Below are positions 16,737 to 24,734 of a DNA stretch of 64,000 nucleotides, piece after piece; position 1 is the stretch's first letter; every line of letters begins with the position of its first letter. The translations under genes and the position numbers were made by a program. This stretch comes from an uncultured Aequorivita sp. (GTDB lineage: Bacteria > Bacteroidota > Bacteroidia > Flavobacteriales > Flavobacteriaceae): NCBI GenBank assembly GCA_937125455.1, contig CAKZLK010000017.1, positions 246,001-310,000 of the forward strand, in the 5' to 3' direction. The notes below the pieces were generated by a model, which ran no database searches, was not told the origin of the DNA, and saw only the letters and a list, made by a program, of their open reading frames with translations.

Positions 16737-17246
16737 TTAGTTGTTAGCTTTTGGTTTATCCTTTTTTTTATTGCCTTTCTTTGGAGGTTCAATTTTAAAA
16801 ATAATAGGAAGTGAATATAGCACTCCAACGGTTTGTCCTCTTTGCTTTCCTGGTTGCATGATAGGAAGATTGCTTACCACCCGAACTGCTTCATTTTCAA
16901 TTTCGGCATGTGTACCCTTGGCGTGCACATCAACAACTTTACCTTCTTTATCAATTTTGAATTGTACTGCGGTTCTGTAAATTTTTGGAGGTAAATCCAA
17001 GGTCAATATCTTATTCATGTCAAAATGCTTATTTACAAACTCAGCAATTTTTTCTGACATGCATTTTTTCAATTCCTCGTTATTATTTCCGCCACAACCA
17101 GGGTAAACGGGAACATTGTCAATTACGGCAAAAGGCACATCCGCAATTGTCATTTCAGATTCTGGAACCTCAGTTGTTGTTCCTTCCTGAGCAACAGTTG
17201 CAAAAGAAAAAATGATAGCTGTGAATATTAAAAATTTATTCAGCAA
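16737..17246 (-). CDS. Secreted TonB C-terminal-like domain protein (paralogue A)
   Basis: A 169-residue exported protein with a Sec signal peptide (MLNKFLIFTAIIFSFATVAQ) and one TonB-C-like domain (about 60-155; motif KIDKEGKVVDVHAKGTHAE). It lacks the membrane anchor and Pro-rich spacer of true TonB. A conserved PGCGG...C pair (YPGCGGNNNEELKKC) may form a disulfide. The tail is very basic (KKGNKKKDKPKANN). The start is apparently TTG: an in-frame stop lies seven codons upstream and no ATG precedes the signal. It follows paralogue B by 13 bp and is last in a thyA-B-A unit. Role unknown; 'energy transducer' would be over-annotation. Confidence 0.8.
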   Translation of the reverse strand: MLNKFLIFTAIIFSFATVAQEGTTTEVPESEMTIADVPFAVIDNVPVYPGCGGNNNEELKKCMSEKIAEFVNKHFDMNKILTLDLPPKIYRTAVQFKIDKEGKVVDVHAKGTHAEIENEAVRVVSNLPIMQPGKQRGQTVGVLYSLPIIFKIEPPKKGNKKKDKPKANN

Positions 17247-17259
17247 ATTATTTTCCTAT

Positions 17260-17679
17260 TTAAAAAGTAAAGGGAACCGTCATTTTGATAGCACGGGGTT
17301 TTCCACCCATCATTCCAGGTTTTGCCATTTTCGGGATTGCTAGGATGTTTCTTTTTGCTTCATCCTGTAATTCTTTTGTTCCGCCGGAAACATTTGTTAC
17401 TTCCACAATTCCTTTTTCATTGATTATAAAATCAACAATAACCCTTATTTTTTCCTTTTTTTGATATCCTTTAGGGAATTTAAAATTTTTGGAAATATGT
17501 GAAGCTAATTTTTGGTTAAAACAGTTGTCGCGATTTGCGGCATCACCTCCCTCACAGCCAGGCCAAACGGGCCCAATTTCTTTTAAGGTTACAGTGTTTT
17601 TATTGACATTGCCCCATTCTTCTTGAGCAAATATTGTGGTTGAAAAAAGAATGCAAATTACTATAAGTAGGTTTTTCAT
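17260..17679 (-). CDS. Secreted TonB C-terminal-like domain protein (paralogue B)
   Basis: A 139-residue exported protein with a clear signal peptide (MKNLLIVICILFSTTIFAQ) and a single TonB-C-like domain (FIINEKGIVEVTNVSGG). It shares the PGC...C pair (VWPGCEGG, DNCFNQKL) and general layout with paralogue A, but lacks the basic tail. It lies 17 bp after thyA and 13 bp before paralogue A on the same strand. The pair probably arose by tandem duplication. No membrane segment remains after signal cleavage, so a soluble periplasmic or surface role is more likely than TonB-type energy coupling. Confidence 0.8.
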   Translation of the reverse strand: MKNLLIVICILFSTTIFAQEEWGNVNKNTVTLKEIGPVWPGCEGGDAANRDNCFNQKLASHISKNFKFPKGYQKKEKIRVIVDFIINEKGIVEVTNVSGGTKELQDEAKRNILAIPKMAKPGMMGGKPRAIKMTVPFTF

Positions 17680-17696
17680 AAATAATCTTGATGGGG

Positions 17697-18521
17697 TTAG
17701 ATGGCAACAGCGCCTTTAATATGTGGGTGTGGATTGTAATCCACTAATGTAAAGTCATCAAAAGTGAAGCCAAATATATCTTTTACTTCTGGGTTGAGCA
17801 ACATTTTTGGTAAAGGTCTTGGTTCGCGGGAAAGTTGAAGTTCTACTTGTTCAAAATGATTACTGTAAATATGGGCATCACCAAAGGTGTGTACAAAATC
17901 TCCAGGCTGGTAACCGCATACTTGCGCAACCATCATTGTTAACAAAGCATATGAGGCTATATTAAAGGGTACGCCCAAGAAAATATCCGCACTTCGTTGG
18001 TATAATTGACAAGATAATTTTCCGTCCGCAACATAAAACTGAAAGAATGCGTGGCAGGGTGGGAGCGCTGCTTTGCCATTCGCTACATTTTCTGCAAAAG
18101 GTTTAGAGGTGTTCGGCATTACACTCGGATTCCAGGCGCTAACAAGCATACGGCGACTGTCCGGATTTGTTTTCAGAGTTTGAATAATTTCTGAAATCTG
18201 GTCAATTTCCTCACTGTTCCAGTTTCGCCACTGATGTCCGTAAACGGGCCCCAAGTCTCCGTTTTCATCAGCCCACTCGTTCCAGATGCGTACGCCGTTT
18301 TCTTGAAGATATTTAATGTTTGTATCGCCATTCAGAAACCACAAAAGTTCGTAAATAATTGACTTTAAGTGAAGTTTTTTGGTGGTGACCATCGGGAAAC
18401 CTTCACTTAGGTCGAAACGCATTTGATAGCCGAAAACACTTTTTGTGCCTGTGCCAGTGCGGTCCTCTTTTTCGGTACCATTGGCAATGACGTGTTTTAG
18501 AAGGTCGTGGTATTGTTTCAT
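17697..18521 (-). CDS. thyA: Thymidylate synthase
   Basis: A 274-residue ThyA that makes dTMP from dUMP with methylene-tetrahydrofolate, producing dihydrofolate for FolA. The catalytic cysteine is C156 in [11 protein letters not shown], and the phosphate-binding segment is [11 protein letters not shown] (residues 122-132). Relative to the E. coli enzyme it has an insertion of about ten residues just before the active site (around 139-151). It heads a tight minus-strand unit with the two TonB-C-like genes. The divergent gene at 18667 starts 145 bp away. Confidence 0.97.
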   Translation of the reverse strand: MKQYHDLLKHVIANGTEKEDRTGTGTKSVFGYQMRFDLSEGFPMVTTKKLHLKSIIYELLWFLNGDTNIKYLQENGVRIWNEWADENGDLGPVYGHQWRNWNSEEIDQISEIIQTLKTNPDSRRMLVSAWNPSVMPNTSKPFAENVANGKAALPPCHAFFQFYVADGKLSCQLYQRSADIFLGVPFNIASYALLTMMVAQVCGYQPGDFVHTFGDAHIYSNHFEQVELQLSREPRPLPKMLLNPEVKDIFGFTFDDFTLVDYNPHPHIKGAVAI

Positions 18522-18666
18522 TTGAGATTATCTAAATTGTTGGCTTAAAAATACTAATACACATTATGATGCTAAAATTAATTTTAAATTGCTTTTAAAG
18601 AAGTTATCAACGGCCTTAACATTAATTTAAGAAAGTTGTTTATCTTTAGCCTATTAAGAATAAACA

Positions 18667-19032
18667 ATGAAAAAAACCTATAATACGCCGCACGGTCTAA
18701 TGGAGTGTTATGAAAACTATTTGGTTTTTTATCTGGCCTCCAATGGTATAACTGGCAAAGCCTCAAAGGAAATTTTGTCTTTTGCTGCTGAACATTATGG
18801 AAACCGGCCTTATGTATTTATTGCAAGCAGAGATTTTCCTTCGCCTATTTCACCTGATGCCTATAAAGCTATAAACCCAAAAAACATGATTGGGCTTGCC
18901 ATAGTTTCTGAAAACTTAGCCGTGAAGCAAGAAGCCTATAACGAACAGGAACTTTTTAATGGATCCTTCAGTTATTTTAAGACCGTAGCGGAAGCTATGG
19001 ATTGGGCAAAAACTGTGATTAAGGAGGCCTAG
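18667..19032 (+). CDS. Conserved small protein of unknown function (STAS/SpoIIAA-like pattern)
   Basis: A 121-residue soluble protein without signal or membrane segments. The alternating alpha/beta pattern and length (YLVFYLASNGITGKASKEIL, then YVFIASRDFPSPISPDAY, and a final helix TVAEAMDWAKTVIKEA) resemble the SpoIIAA/STAS-like proteins often found in Bacteroidota; this is a fold-level guess. It is divergent from thyA. Its stop overlaps the stop of the convergent transporter gene by bases 19029-19032. No function is assigned. Confidence 0.7.
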   Translation: MKKTYNTPHGLMECYENYLVFYLASNGITGKASKEILSFAAEHYGNRPYVFIASRDFPSPISPDAYKAINPKNMIGLAIVSENLAVKQEAYNEQELFNGSFSYFKTVAEAMDWAKTVIKEA

Positions 19033-20741
19033 CCAATAATCATTCCCGCAATCGTTGCTGATATAAGCGACGCAATGGTTCCTCCAATCAATGCTTTCAT
19101 TCCAAATTTTGAAAGCGTTTTTCTTTGTCCTGGTGCTAGGGAACCAATTCCACCAATCTGGATACCTATGGAAGCGAAATTTGCAAAACCACAAAGCATA
19201 TAAGTTGCCATAATGATGCTTTTTTCATAATTGAGATGCAGTTCGTTCGAAACATTTTTAAGCTCTGCCAACTGAATGTAACCCACAAATTCACTGGCGG
19301 CGAGTTTTATTCCCAGCAACTGTCCCATCATGGCAACGTCTTCTTTTGCAACGCCAATAAGCCACATGAGAGGGGCGAAAACAGTTCCGAGGATAGCTTC
19401 CAGCGAAAGACTTTTGTATGCAGAATTTGCAGCGACCCAATCGTTAAGGGTTGTAACACTGCCAACCCATCCAAGAATTCCGTTAAGCATTGCAATAAAG
19501 GCCACAAAAACCAAAAGCATTGCGCCCACGTTTACTGCAAGCTTTAGTCCTTCGGTAGTTCCGTTTGCAATAGCGTCCAAAAAGTTGGAACCAATCTTAT
19601 CAGCAGAAACGTGAACATCAGTATCAATAGCTTCGGTTTGTGGATATAGTATTTTCGAAATAACGATTGCGCCAGGAGCAGCCATTACGGAAGCTGCCAG
19701 CAGGTGCTTTGCAAACATGAGTCGGAGTGCAGGATCGTCTCCGCCCAAAAAACCAATATAGGCGGCAAGTACTGCACCCGCAACGGTTGCCATACCGCCA
19801 ATCATTACAAGAAGCATTTCACTCTTGTTCATTTTTTCCAAATAGGCTTTTATGAGAAGTGGTGCTTCGGTTTGACCTAAAAAGATGTTTCCAGCCACAC
19901 TTAAACTTTCGGCACCTGAAATGTTCAATATTTTGGTAAGTAGCCATCCCATTCCTTTTACTACAACTTGAATAATTCCGAAGTAAAACAAAACCGATGT
20001 CAGTGCAGAGAAAAATATAATAGTTGGCAAAACTTGAAAAGCGAAAATGAAGCCGAACGAGTTTATATCCAACATTCCGCCAAACAGGAACTCGCTTCCA
20101 GCTTTAGTGTATTCCAAAACATTTACAAAAAGCTGTCCCACGCCTTCGAAACCGCTTTTTATAAAGCCAATTTTTAATACACCCACAGCGATCAACAACT
20201 GAAAAGCAAGACCAACACCAACAGTTTTCCAATTGATGGCCTTTCTGTTTGAACTAAAAAGAAATGCAATGATGAGAAGCGAAAGCATTCCTAAAATTCC
20301 ACGCCAAAGGCTTTCCATTGAAAAACCTTTACTGGGAATTATTTCTGAAGACTTGACAACAGATGGAAGTACTGCCACATTCTGAGCGCTCGGAATTTTT
20401 AATTGATACTCAAGATTGTTTTCAGAAAGCGAAAGTGTGCTGTCGGTAACTTGAGAAACGCGAAACCTTCTAATGCTATCGTTAGGTTTGTTAAAAAAAA
20501 GCACTAATAGGTTATTTTGAAAAATGTAATCGCCGGTGTATTTTAAGCTGTCGTTTGGCGTCAATTGATATTCAAAGGAGCCATTATCAAGTTTTAGATA
20601 ATCTTTTTCGGGGTTTACCTTGAGGATGGAAAGGCCGTTTTCGTCTTTTACTTCTGAAAATTGCCAGTTTTTTTCGATGCTTTGCCCAAAAACATTTCCG
20701 AAGAAAAATAGGGAGATGGCAACAAGTATAAATTTCTGCAT
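19029..20741 (-). CDS. CNT-family nucleoside transporter with an N-terminal secreted-type domain
   Basis: A 570-residue protein. From about residue 148 it is a concentrative nucleoside transporter of the NupC family (ten or so membrane helices; FLGQTEAPLLIKAYL, MATVAGAVLAAYIGFL and CGFANFASIGIQIGGIGS are characteristic), importing nucleosides with Na+ or H+. The first 140 residues are extra: a signal peptide (MQKFILVAISLFFFGNVFGQ) and a small beta-rich lipocalin-like domain of the kind used in secreted Bacteroidota proteins. E. coli NupC has only about 400 residues. The location between thyA and a nuclease fits nucleoside salvage. The convergent gene at 18667 shares its stop region. Confidence 0.9.
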   Translation of the reverse strand: MQKFILVAISLFFFGNVFGQSIEKNWQFSEVKDENGLSILKVNPEKDYLKLDNGSFEYQLTPNDSLKYTGDYIFQNNLLVLFFNKPNDSIRRFRVSQVTDSTLSLSENNLEYQLKIPSAQNVAVLPSVVKSSEIIPSKGFSMESLWRGILGMLSLLIIAFLFSSNRKAINWKTVGVGLAFQLLIAVGVLKIGFIKSGFEGVGQLFVNVLEYTKAGSEFLFGGMLDINSFGFIFAFQVLPTIIFFSALTSVLFYFGIIQVVVKGMGWLLTKILNISGAESLSVAGNIFLGQTEAPLLIKAYLEKMNKSEMLLVMIGGMATVAGAVLAAYIGFLGGDDPALRLMFAKHLLAASVMAAPGAIVISKILYPQTEAIDTDVHVSADKIGSNFLDAIANGTTEGLKLAVNVGAMLLVFVAFIAMLNGILGWVGSVTTLNDWVAANSAYKSLSLEAILGTVFAPLMWLIGVAKEDVAMMGQLLGIKLAASEFVGYIQLAELKNVSNELHLNYEKSIIMATYMLCGFANFASIGIQIGGIGSLAPGQRKTLSKFGMKALIGGTIASLISATIAGMIIG

Positions 20742-20828
20742 AAAGTATAAATTCCGACCCTTTGATTTCGCTTAGGGTAATACTAATTCAAATTCTAAAT
20801 TTTAAGAACGATAGCCTAAAAAATAAAG

Positions 20829-21452
20829 CTATTGTCTTTTAGAGATTTCATCCCGAACACCAGCCGCTATTTCGTAATTTTCGTTCTTTACGGCTTCATC
20901 AAGCATCTTGTTTAATTCACTAAGGCTAAACTTGCTGTAATCTTCGCTTGCAGGTTTCACCGATTCCTTATCTTCTCCTAAAATTAAATTTTCTATGACC
21001 GCATCTTCTTTTTTTGAAAGCGTTTTTTTGGAAGTTGAAGTTTTCAGGTAAATTCCCGCTTTGTCCAGAATGTTTTTATAGGTAAAAATAGGTGCCTTAA
21101 ACCGAAGTGCCAACGCAATGGCATCACTGGTTCGGGCGTCGATTATCTCTTCAATTTTATCGCGTTCACAAATGATACTTGAGTAGAAAACACCGTCCAC
21201 CAATTTGTGGATTATTACTTGTTTTACTACAATTTCAAAACGATCGGCAAAATTTTTAAAAAGGTCGTGAGTTAATGGACGTGGGGGCGTTATTTCTTTT
21301 TCCAGTGCTATGGCTATGGATTGTGCTTCAAAAGCCCCAATGACTATAGGGAGTTTGCGTTCGCCGTCCACTTCGCTCAATATAAGGGCATAAGCACCAT
21401 TTTGAGTTTGGCTGTATGAAATTCCTTTTATGGTAAGTTTTACTAAACTCAT
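20829..21452 (-). CDS. Bifunctional nuclease-domain protein with C-terminal UVR motif
   Basis: A 207-residue protein with an N-terminal DUF151/bifunctional nuclease domain (residues about 5-140; EVDGERKLPIVIGAFEAQSI, DARTSDAIALALRF) and a C-terminal UVR motif (LSELNKMLDEAVKNENYEIA, then RDEISKR). The UVR motif is the UvrB-UvrC interaction helix pair, so a link to nucleotide-excision repair is possible. Plant members were reported to have nuclease activity; whether bacterial members do is uncertain. It lies between etfA and the nucleoside transporter on the same strand, a conserved order in this family. Confidence 0.88.
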   Translation of the reverse strand: MSLVKLTIKGISYSQTQNGAYALILSEVDGERKLPIVIGAFEAQSIAIALEKEITPPRPLTHDLFKNFADRFEIVVKQVIIHKLVDGVFYSSIICERDKIEEIIDARTSDAIALALRFKAPIFTYKNILDKAGIYLKTSTSKKTLSKKEDAVIENLILGEDKESVKPASEDYSKFSLSELNKMLDEAVKNENYEIAAGVRDEISKRQ

Positions 21453-21535
21453 TCTTCAGTAATCAGTGATCCGTATTTAGTACGCAATTTTCAGTTAAAC
21501 AATGAATTATAAAAATAACGAATAAAAAAACAATA

Positions 21536-21586
21536 AAAAAAAGCTGTTTAAATTTGGATGTTTCCTTATCTAAACAGCCTTTTTTT
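21536..21586. terminator. Hairpin terminator downstream of etfA
   Basis: Arms GCTGTTTA and TAAACAGC enclose a 20-base loop, with A-runs on one side and T-runs on the other. It is placed 25-70 bases after the etfA stop on the minus strand. Confidence 0.7.
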
Positions 21587-21608
21587 CAAGGCACAAATTA
21601 ATAAAAAA

Positions 21609-22577
21609 TTATGCGTTCTGCGCCTTAAATTCTTTTAATTTTTCGGTGAGTTTTGGTACTATTTCAAAAGCATCGCCAACAATACCGTAGTCTGCAGCTT
21701 TAAAGAAAGGTGCTTCTGGATCGTTGTTGATTACCACTTTTACTTTTGAAGCGTTGATACCAGCCAAATGCTGGATGGCACCAGAAATACCAATAGCAAT
21801 GTAAAGGTTTGAAGCAACTGGTTTTCCAGTTTGCCCAACGTGTTCACTGTGTGGCCTCCAGCCCATATCGCTTACGGGTTTGGAGCAAGCAGTAGCTGCG
21901 CCCAAAGTATTTGCAAGGTCTTCAATCATTCCCCAATTTTCAGGACCTTTAAGTCCACGTCCGGCAGAAACAACTATTTCTGCATCGGCGATGGTTACTT
22001 GGTCGGTTGCCTTATCTACAGACACAATTTCCATATCGAAATCGTGAGCATCCAAGTTTGCCGAGAAGGCTTCGCTTGTGGCTGAAGTTTTATTTTCCTT
22101 TAAGCCAAATGAATTTTTTCCTAAACCGATGATTTTAATGTCTGTATTAATTTCAGTGAAAGCGAAAGCTTTGTTTGTGAAAACGCTGTGTTTCACTTTA
22201 AATTGGGTGTTGCTTTCAGGAAGTGCAATAACGTTTGGTACATAGCCAGCTTCAAGATTAACCGCCAAGGTTGGGGCCAAAAACTTACTGTTTGCACTTG
22301 CGGTTAACACAATTACTTTTGCACCTTCACTTTTTGCAGCTTGGCCAATTACATCTGCATATGCTTCACCATTGAATTTATTTAACTTATCATTGGAAAC
22401 CTGTAAAACTTTTGTTGCGCCATAGTTACCCAATTCTGAAGTTTCATTGGCATTGATGCTAACGGCCGTTACGGTAGTTCCCATTTGATCTGCAATTCCT
22501 TTTGCGTAGGAAACCGCTTCAAGCGCTATTTTTTTGATTTTTCCTTCTTCTGATTCTGTATATACTAGAACTGACAT
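21609..22577 (-). CDS. etfA: Electron transfer flavoprotein alpha subunit
   Basis: A 322-residue EtfA, the FAD-binding subunit of the electron transfer flavoprotein that takes electrons from acyl-CoA and related dehydrogenases. The C-terminal FAD domain carries SAGRGLKGPENW, ACSKPVSDMGWRPH, VGQTGKPVASNLYIAIGISG and GAIQHLAG, all diagnostic. The N-terminal alpha/beta domain pairs with EtfB. It starts 21 bp after etfB on the same strand, giving an etfB-etfA operon, and is followed by a hairpin terminator. Confidence 0.96.
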   Translation of the reverse strand: MSVLVYTESEEGKIKKIALEAVSYAKGIADQMGTTVTAVSINANETSELGNYGATKVLQVSNDKLNKFNGEAYADVIGQAAKSEGAKVIVLTASANSKFLAPTLAVNLEAGYVPNVIALPESNTQFKVKHSVFTNKAFAFTEINTDIKIIGLGKNSFGLKENKTSATSEAFSANLDAHDFDMEIVSVDKATDQVTIADAEIVVSAGRGLKGPENWGMIEDLANTLGAATACSKPVSDMGWRPHSEHVGQTGKPVASNLYIAIGISGAIQHLAGINASKVKVVINNDPEAPFFKAADYGIVGDAFEIVPKLTEKLKEFKAQNA

Positions 22578-22598
22578 GTTTTTCTTTTTTTTTGATTC

Positions 22599-23339
22599 TT
22601 AAATTACCTTCGCTTCGTTGTGCAATAAATTTATCAATTCGTCAACGTTATCCACCAATTTTATTGCTCCTTTTGGAGCTGGTTTTTCAAAAGCTAGGGT
22701 TTTGGTTTCGGTATTCGCTTCCACTGGTTCTTTTACGTTAAGTGGTTTTGTTCTGGCTTGCATAATGCCACGCATGTTGGGGATGCGAAGATCGCTTTCC
22801 TCAACTAACCCTTTTTGACATCCAATAACCAAGGGAAGTGAGGTTTTTAGGGTTTCTTTTCCGCCGTCAATTTCACGAATTGCAGTTGCTTTATCACCGT
22901 CAACTTCAAGACTTATGCATGTGTTCACAAAATTAGCTCCGGTTAGTTTTGCAAGCATTCCGGGAACCATTCCACCATTATAGTCAATAGATTCTCTTCC
23001 TGCAATTACTAAATCGTAACCACCTTCTTTTACAACATTTGCAAGTTGTTTTGCAACAAAAAAACCATCAGTTGCAGTGGTGTTTACACGTATTGCTTCA
23101 TCGGCGCCAATAGCAAGAGCTTTTCGGAGTGTAGGTTCTGTTTCAGGACCGCCAACGTTCACAACGTGAACAGTTGCGCCTTGTTTTTCTTTGAACCACA
23201 TAGCGCGGGTAAGGCCAAATTCATCATTTGGATTTATAACAAATTGAACACCATTGGTGTCAAATTTAGTATCGCCATCGGTAAAATTGATTTTTGAAGT
23301 TGTGTCCGGTACGTGACTTATACAGACTAATATTTTCAT
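22599..23339 (-). CDS. etfB: Electron transfer flavoprotein beta subunit
   Basis: A 246-residue EtfB, starting at the ATG at 23339 (MKILVCISHVPDTTSKINF); the reading frame extends further upstream but with hydrophobic, unlikely sequence. Typical segments are NPNDEFGLTRAMWFKE, DLVIAGRESIDYNGGMVPGM and the AMP-binding region. It is the first gene of the etfBA operon. Its leader contains a long hairpin (23364-23429) and a block of about 40 bases that is nearly identical to the leader of hemL. Confidence 0.96.
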   Translation of the reverse strand: MKILVCISHVPDTTSKINFTDGDTKFDTNGVQFVINPNDEFGLTRAMWFKEKQGATVHVVNVGGPETEPTLRKALAIGADEAIRVNTTATDGFFVAKQLANVVKEGGYDLVIAGRESIDYNGGMVPGMLAKLTGANFVNTCISLEVDGDKATAIREIDGGKETLKTSLPLVIGCQKGLVEESDLRIPNMRGIMQARTKPLNVKEPVEANTETKTLAFEKPAPKGAIKLVDNVDELINLLHNEAKVI

Positions 23340-23363
23340 CTTTAAATAGTATTTGATAAATAG

Positions 23364-23429
23364 GAAGATGTAATGCCCCAATCTACATCTTCGCTCAATT
23401 TGTTAATTGGTTATTGGGGCATTTCATCT
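23364..23429 (-). promoter_or_regulatory. Long leader hairpin upstream of etfBA, shared motif with hemL
   Basis: In the transcript, AAGATG plus ATGCCCCAAT pairs with ATTGGGGCAT plus CATCTT, with a two-base internal loop and about 30 bases in the loop. The 3' arm and the bases up to the etfB start match the hemL leader almost base for base (GGGCATTACATYTTCC, then WATTTMTCAAATA). This suggests a common regulatory element or a repeated sequence family. Confidence 0.6.
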
Positions 23430-23662
23430 TTTGAACTGTTTTTGGATTGTAAATTTTGTTTGTCAACCCTTTGCTCAATGAACTTTGGGCTACATTTGAA
23501 CCCTTTGCTATAGGCTTTGGATTGTGTTGGTAGTGCTTTGCTTCAAGAGCTTCAAACTACGTGGATGCGAAGTTAAGAATATATTTCTTTTTTTTACTAT
23601 GCACGCATAATAAATTTTGGTTAAAAGTTGGTCATTATTACTTAAACAGATTTGAATTGTAG

Positions 23663-23670
23663 TATTTTTG
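23663..23670 (+). promoter_or_regulatory. Candidate -7 promoter box for pdhB
   Basis: TATTTTTG matches the Bacteroidota consensus TAnnTTTG and lies 44 bases before the pdhB ATG. No good TTG box is found at the usual distance, so confidence is limited. Confidence 0.4.
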
Positions 23671-23714
23671 CTATCCCTGAAAATTTTCAGTTATTTACAT
23701 TTCAATTTAAACAG

Positions 23715-24695
23715 ATGAAGACATTACAATTTAGAGAAGCGGTTTGTGAAGCGATGAGCGAAGAGATGCGTCGTGATGAAACTATATATTTAATGGGCGA
23801 GGAAGTTGCCGAGTACAATGGTGCATATAAGGCTAGTAAAGGAATGCTGGATGAGTTTGGCGCAAAACGCGTGATAGACACCCCCATTTCAGAAAATGGT
23901 TTTACCGGAATAGCCATAGGTTCTTCAATGAACGGAAATAGGCCAATAGTTGAGTATATGACTTTCAACTTTTCACTTGTTGCGATAGATCAAATAATAA
24001 ACAATGCGGCTAAAATGCGCCAGATGAGTGGTGGTCAATTCAATATTCCTATTGTTTTTCGTGGACCAACGGCTTCAGCAGGGCAGCTTGCGGCAACACA
24101 CAGTCAGGCTTTTGAAAGTTGGTATGCCAATTGCCCAGGCTTGAAAGTGGTCGTGCCCAGTAATCCAGCTGATGCAAAAGGGTTGTTGAAAAGTGCCATC
24201 CGAGATAATGACCCCGTCATTTTTATGGAAAGCGAACAGATGTATGGCGATAAAGGGGAAGTTCCTGAAGGCGAATATTTAATTCCGCTTGGGGTTGCCG
24301 ATATTAAACGAAAAGGGAAGGATGTAACCATTGTTTCATTTGGAAAAATCATAAAAGAAGCCTACAAAGCTGCCGAAAAACTTGCCGAGGAAGGCATTGA
24401 GTGCGAAATAATTGATTTGCGCACCGTACGTCCAATGGATCAGGAAACCATTATTGAGTCGGTGAAAAAAACAAATCGATTGGTGATACTTGAAGAAGCT
24501 TGGCCATTTGGAAACGTTGCTACCGAAATAACCTATATGGTACAGAACAAAGCTTTTGACTATTTAGACGCACCTATTGTAAAAATCAATACCGCTGATA
24601 CTCCTGCACCCTATTCACCAGTTTTATTGGAAGAGTGGTTGCCAAATAGCGAAGATGTTATAAAGGCTGTAAAGAAAGTTCTTTATAGAGACTAA
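23715..24695 (+). CDS. pdhB: Pyruvate dehydrogenase E1 component, beta subunit
   Basis: A 326-residue E1-beta subunit of the pyruvate dehydrogenase complex, which forms the thiamine-diphosphate active site together with E1-alpha. The ATG at 23715 gives MKTLQFREAVCEAMSEEM; the frame upstream has no sensible coding. The thiamine-interacting region (GEEVAEYNGAYKASKGM, DTPISENGFTGIAIG) and the C-terminal transketolase domain (IDLRTVRPMD, VILEEAWPFGNVATEI) are complete. The alpha subunit and E2 are not in the window; in flavobacteria they are usually elsewhere. It is divergent from etfBA and probably cotranscribed with the DUF5686 gene 39 bp downstream. Confidence 0.95.
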   Translation: MKTLQFREAVCEAMSEEMRRDETIYLMGEEVAEYNGAYKASKGMLDEFGAKRVIDTPISENGFTGIAIGSSMNGNRPIVEYMTFNFSLVAIDQIINNAAKMRQMSGGQFNIPIVFRGPTASAGQLAATHSQAFESWYANCPGLKVVVPSNPADAKGLLKSAIRDNDPVIFMESEQMYGDKGEVPEGEYLIPLGVADIKRKGKDVTIVSFGKIIKEAYKAAEKLAEEGIECEIIDLRTVRPMDQETIIESVKKTNRLVILEEAWPFGNVATEITYMVQNKAFDYLDAPIVKINTADTPAPYSPVLLEEWLPNSEDVIKAVKKVLYRD

Positions 24696-24734
24696 CCACA
24701 TAACCACAGTAAAAAATATCTGTCCCCTAAATTT

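Larger units (their letters stand above)
23340..23714. other. 375-bp divergent intergenic region between etfB and pdhB
   Basis: No gene is seen here. It holds the etfB leader hairpin (23364-23429), two direct repeats of AACCCTTTGCT (23465-23475 and 23499-23509), two of TTTGGATTGT (23441-23450 and 23517-23526), and a -7-type box for pdhB at 23663-23670. The repeats look like a locally duplicated AT-rich segment. Confidence 0.7.

Noticed and set aside
16737..17679. Annotation of the two TonB-C-like genes as energy transducers
   Set aside because: Both have cleavable signal peptides and no membrane anchor or Pro-rich spacer.
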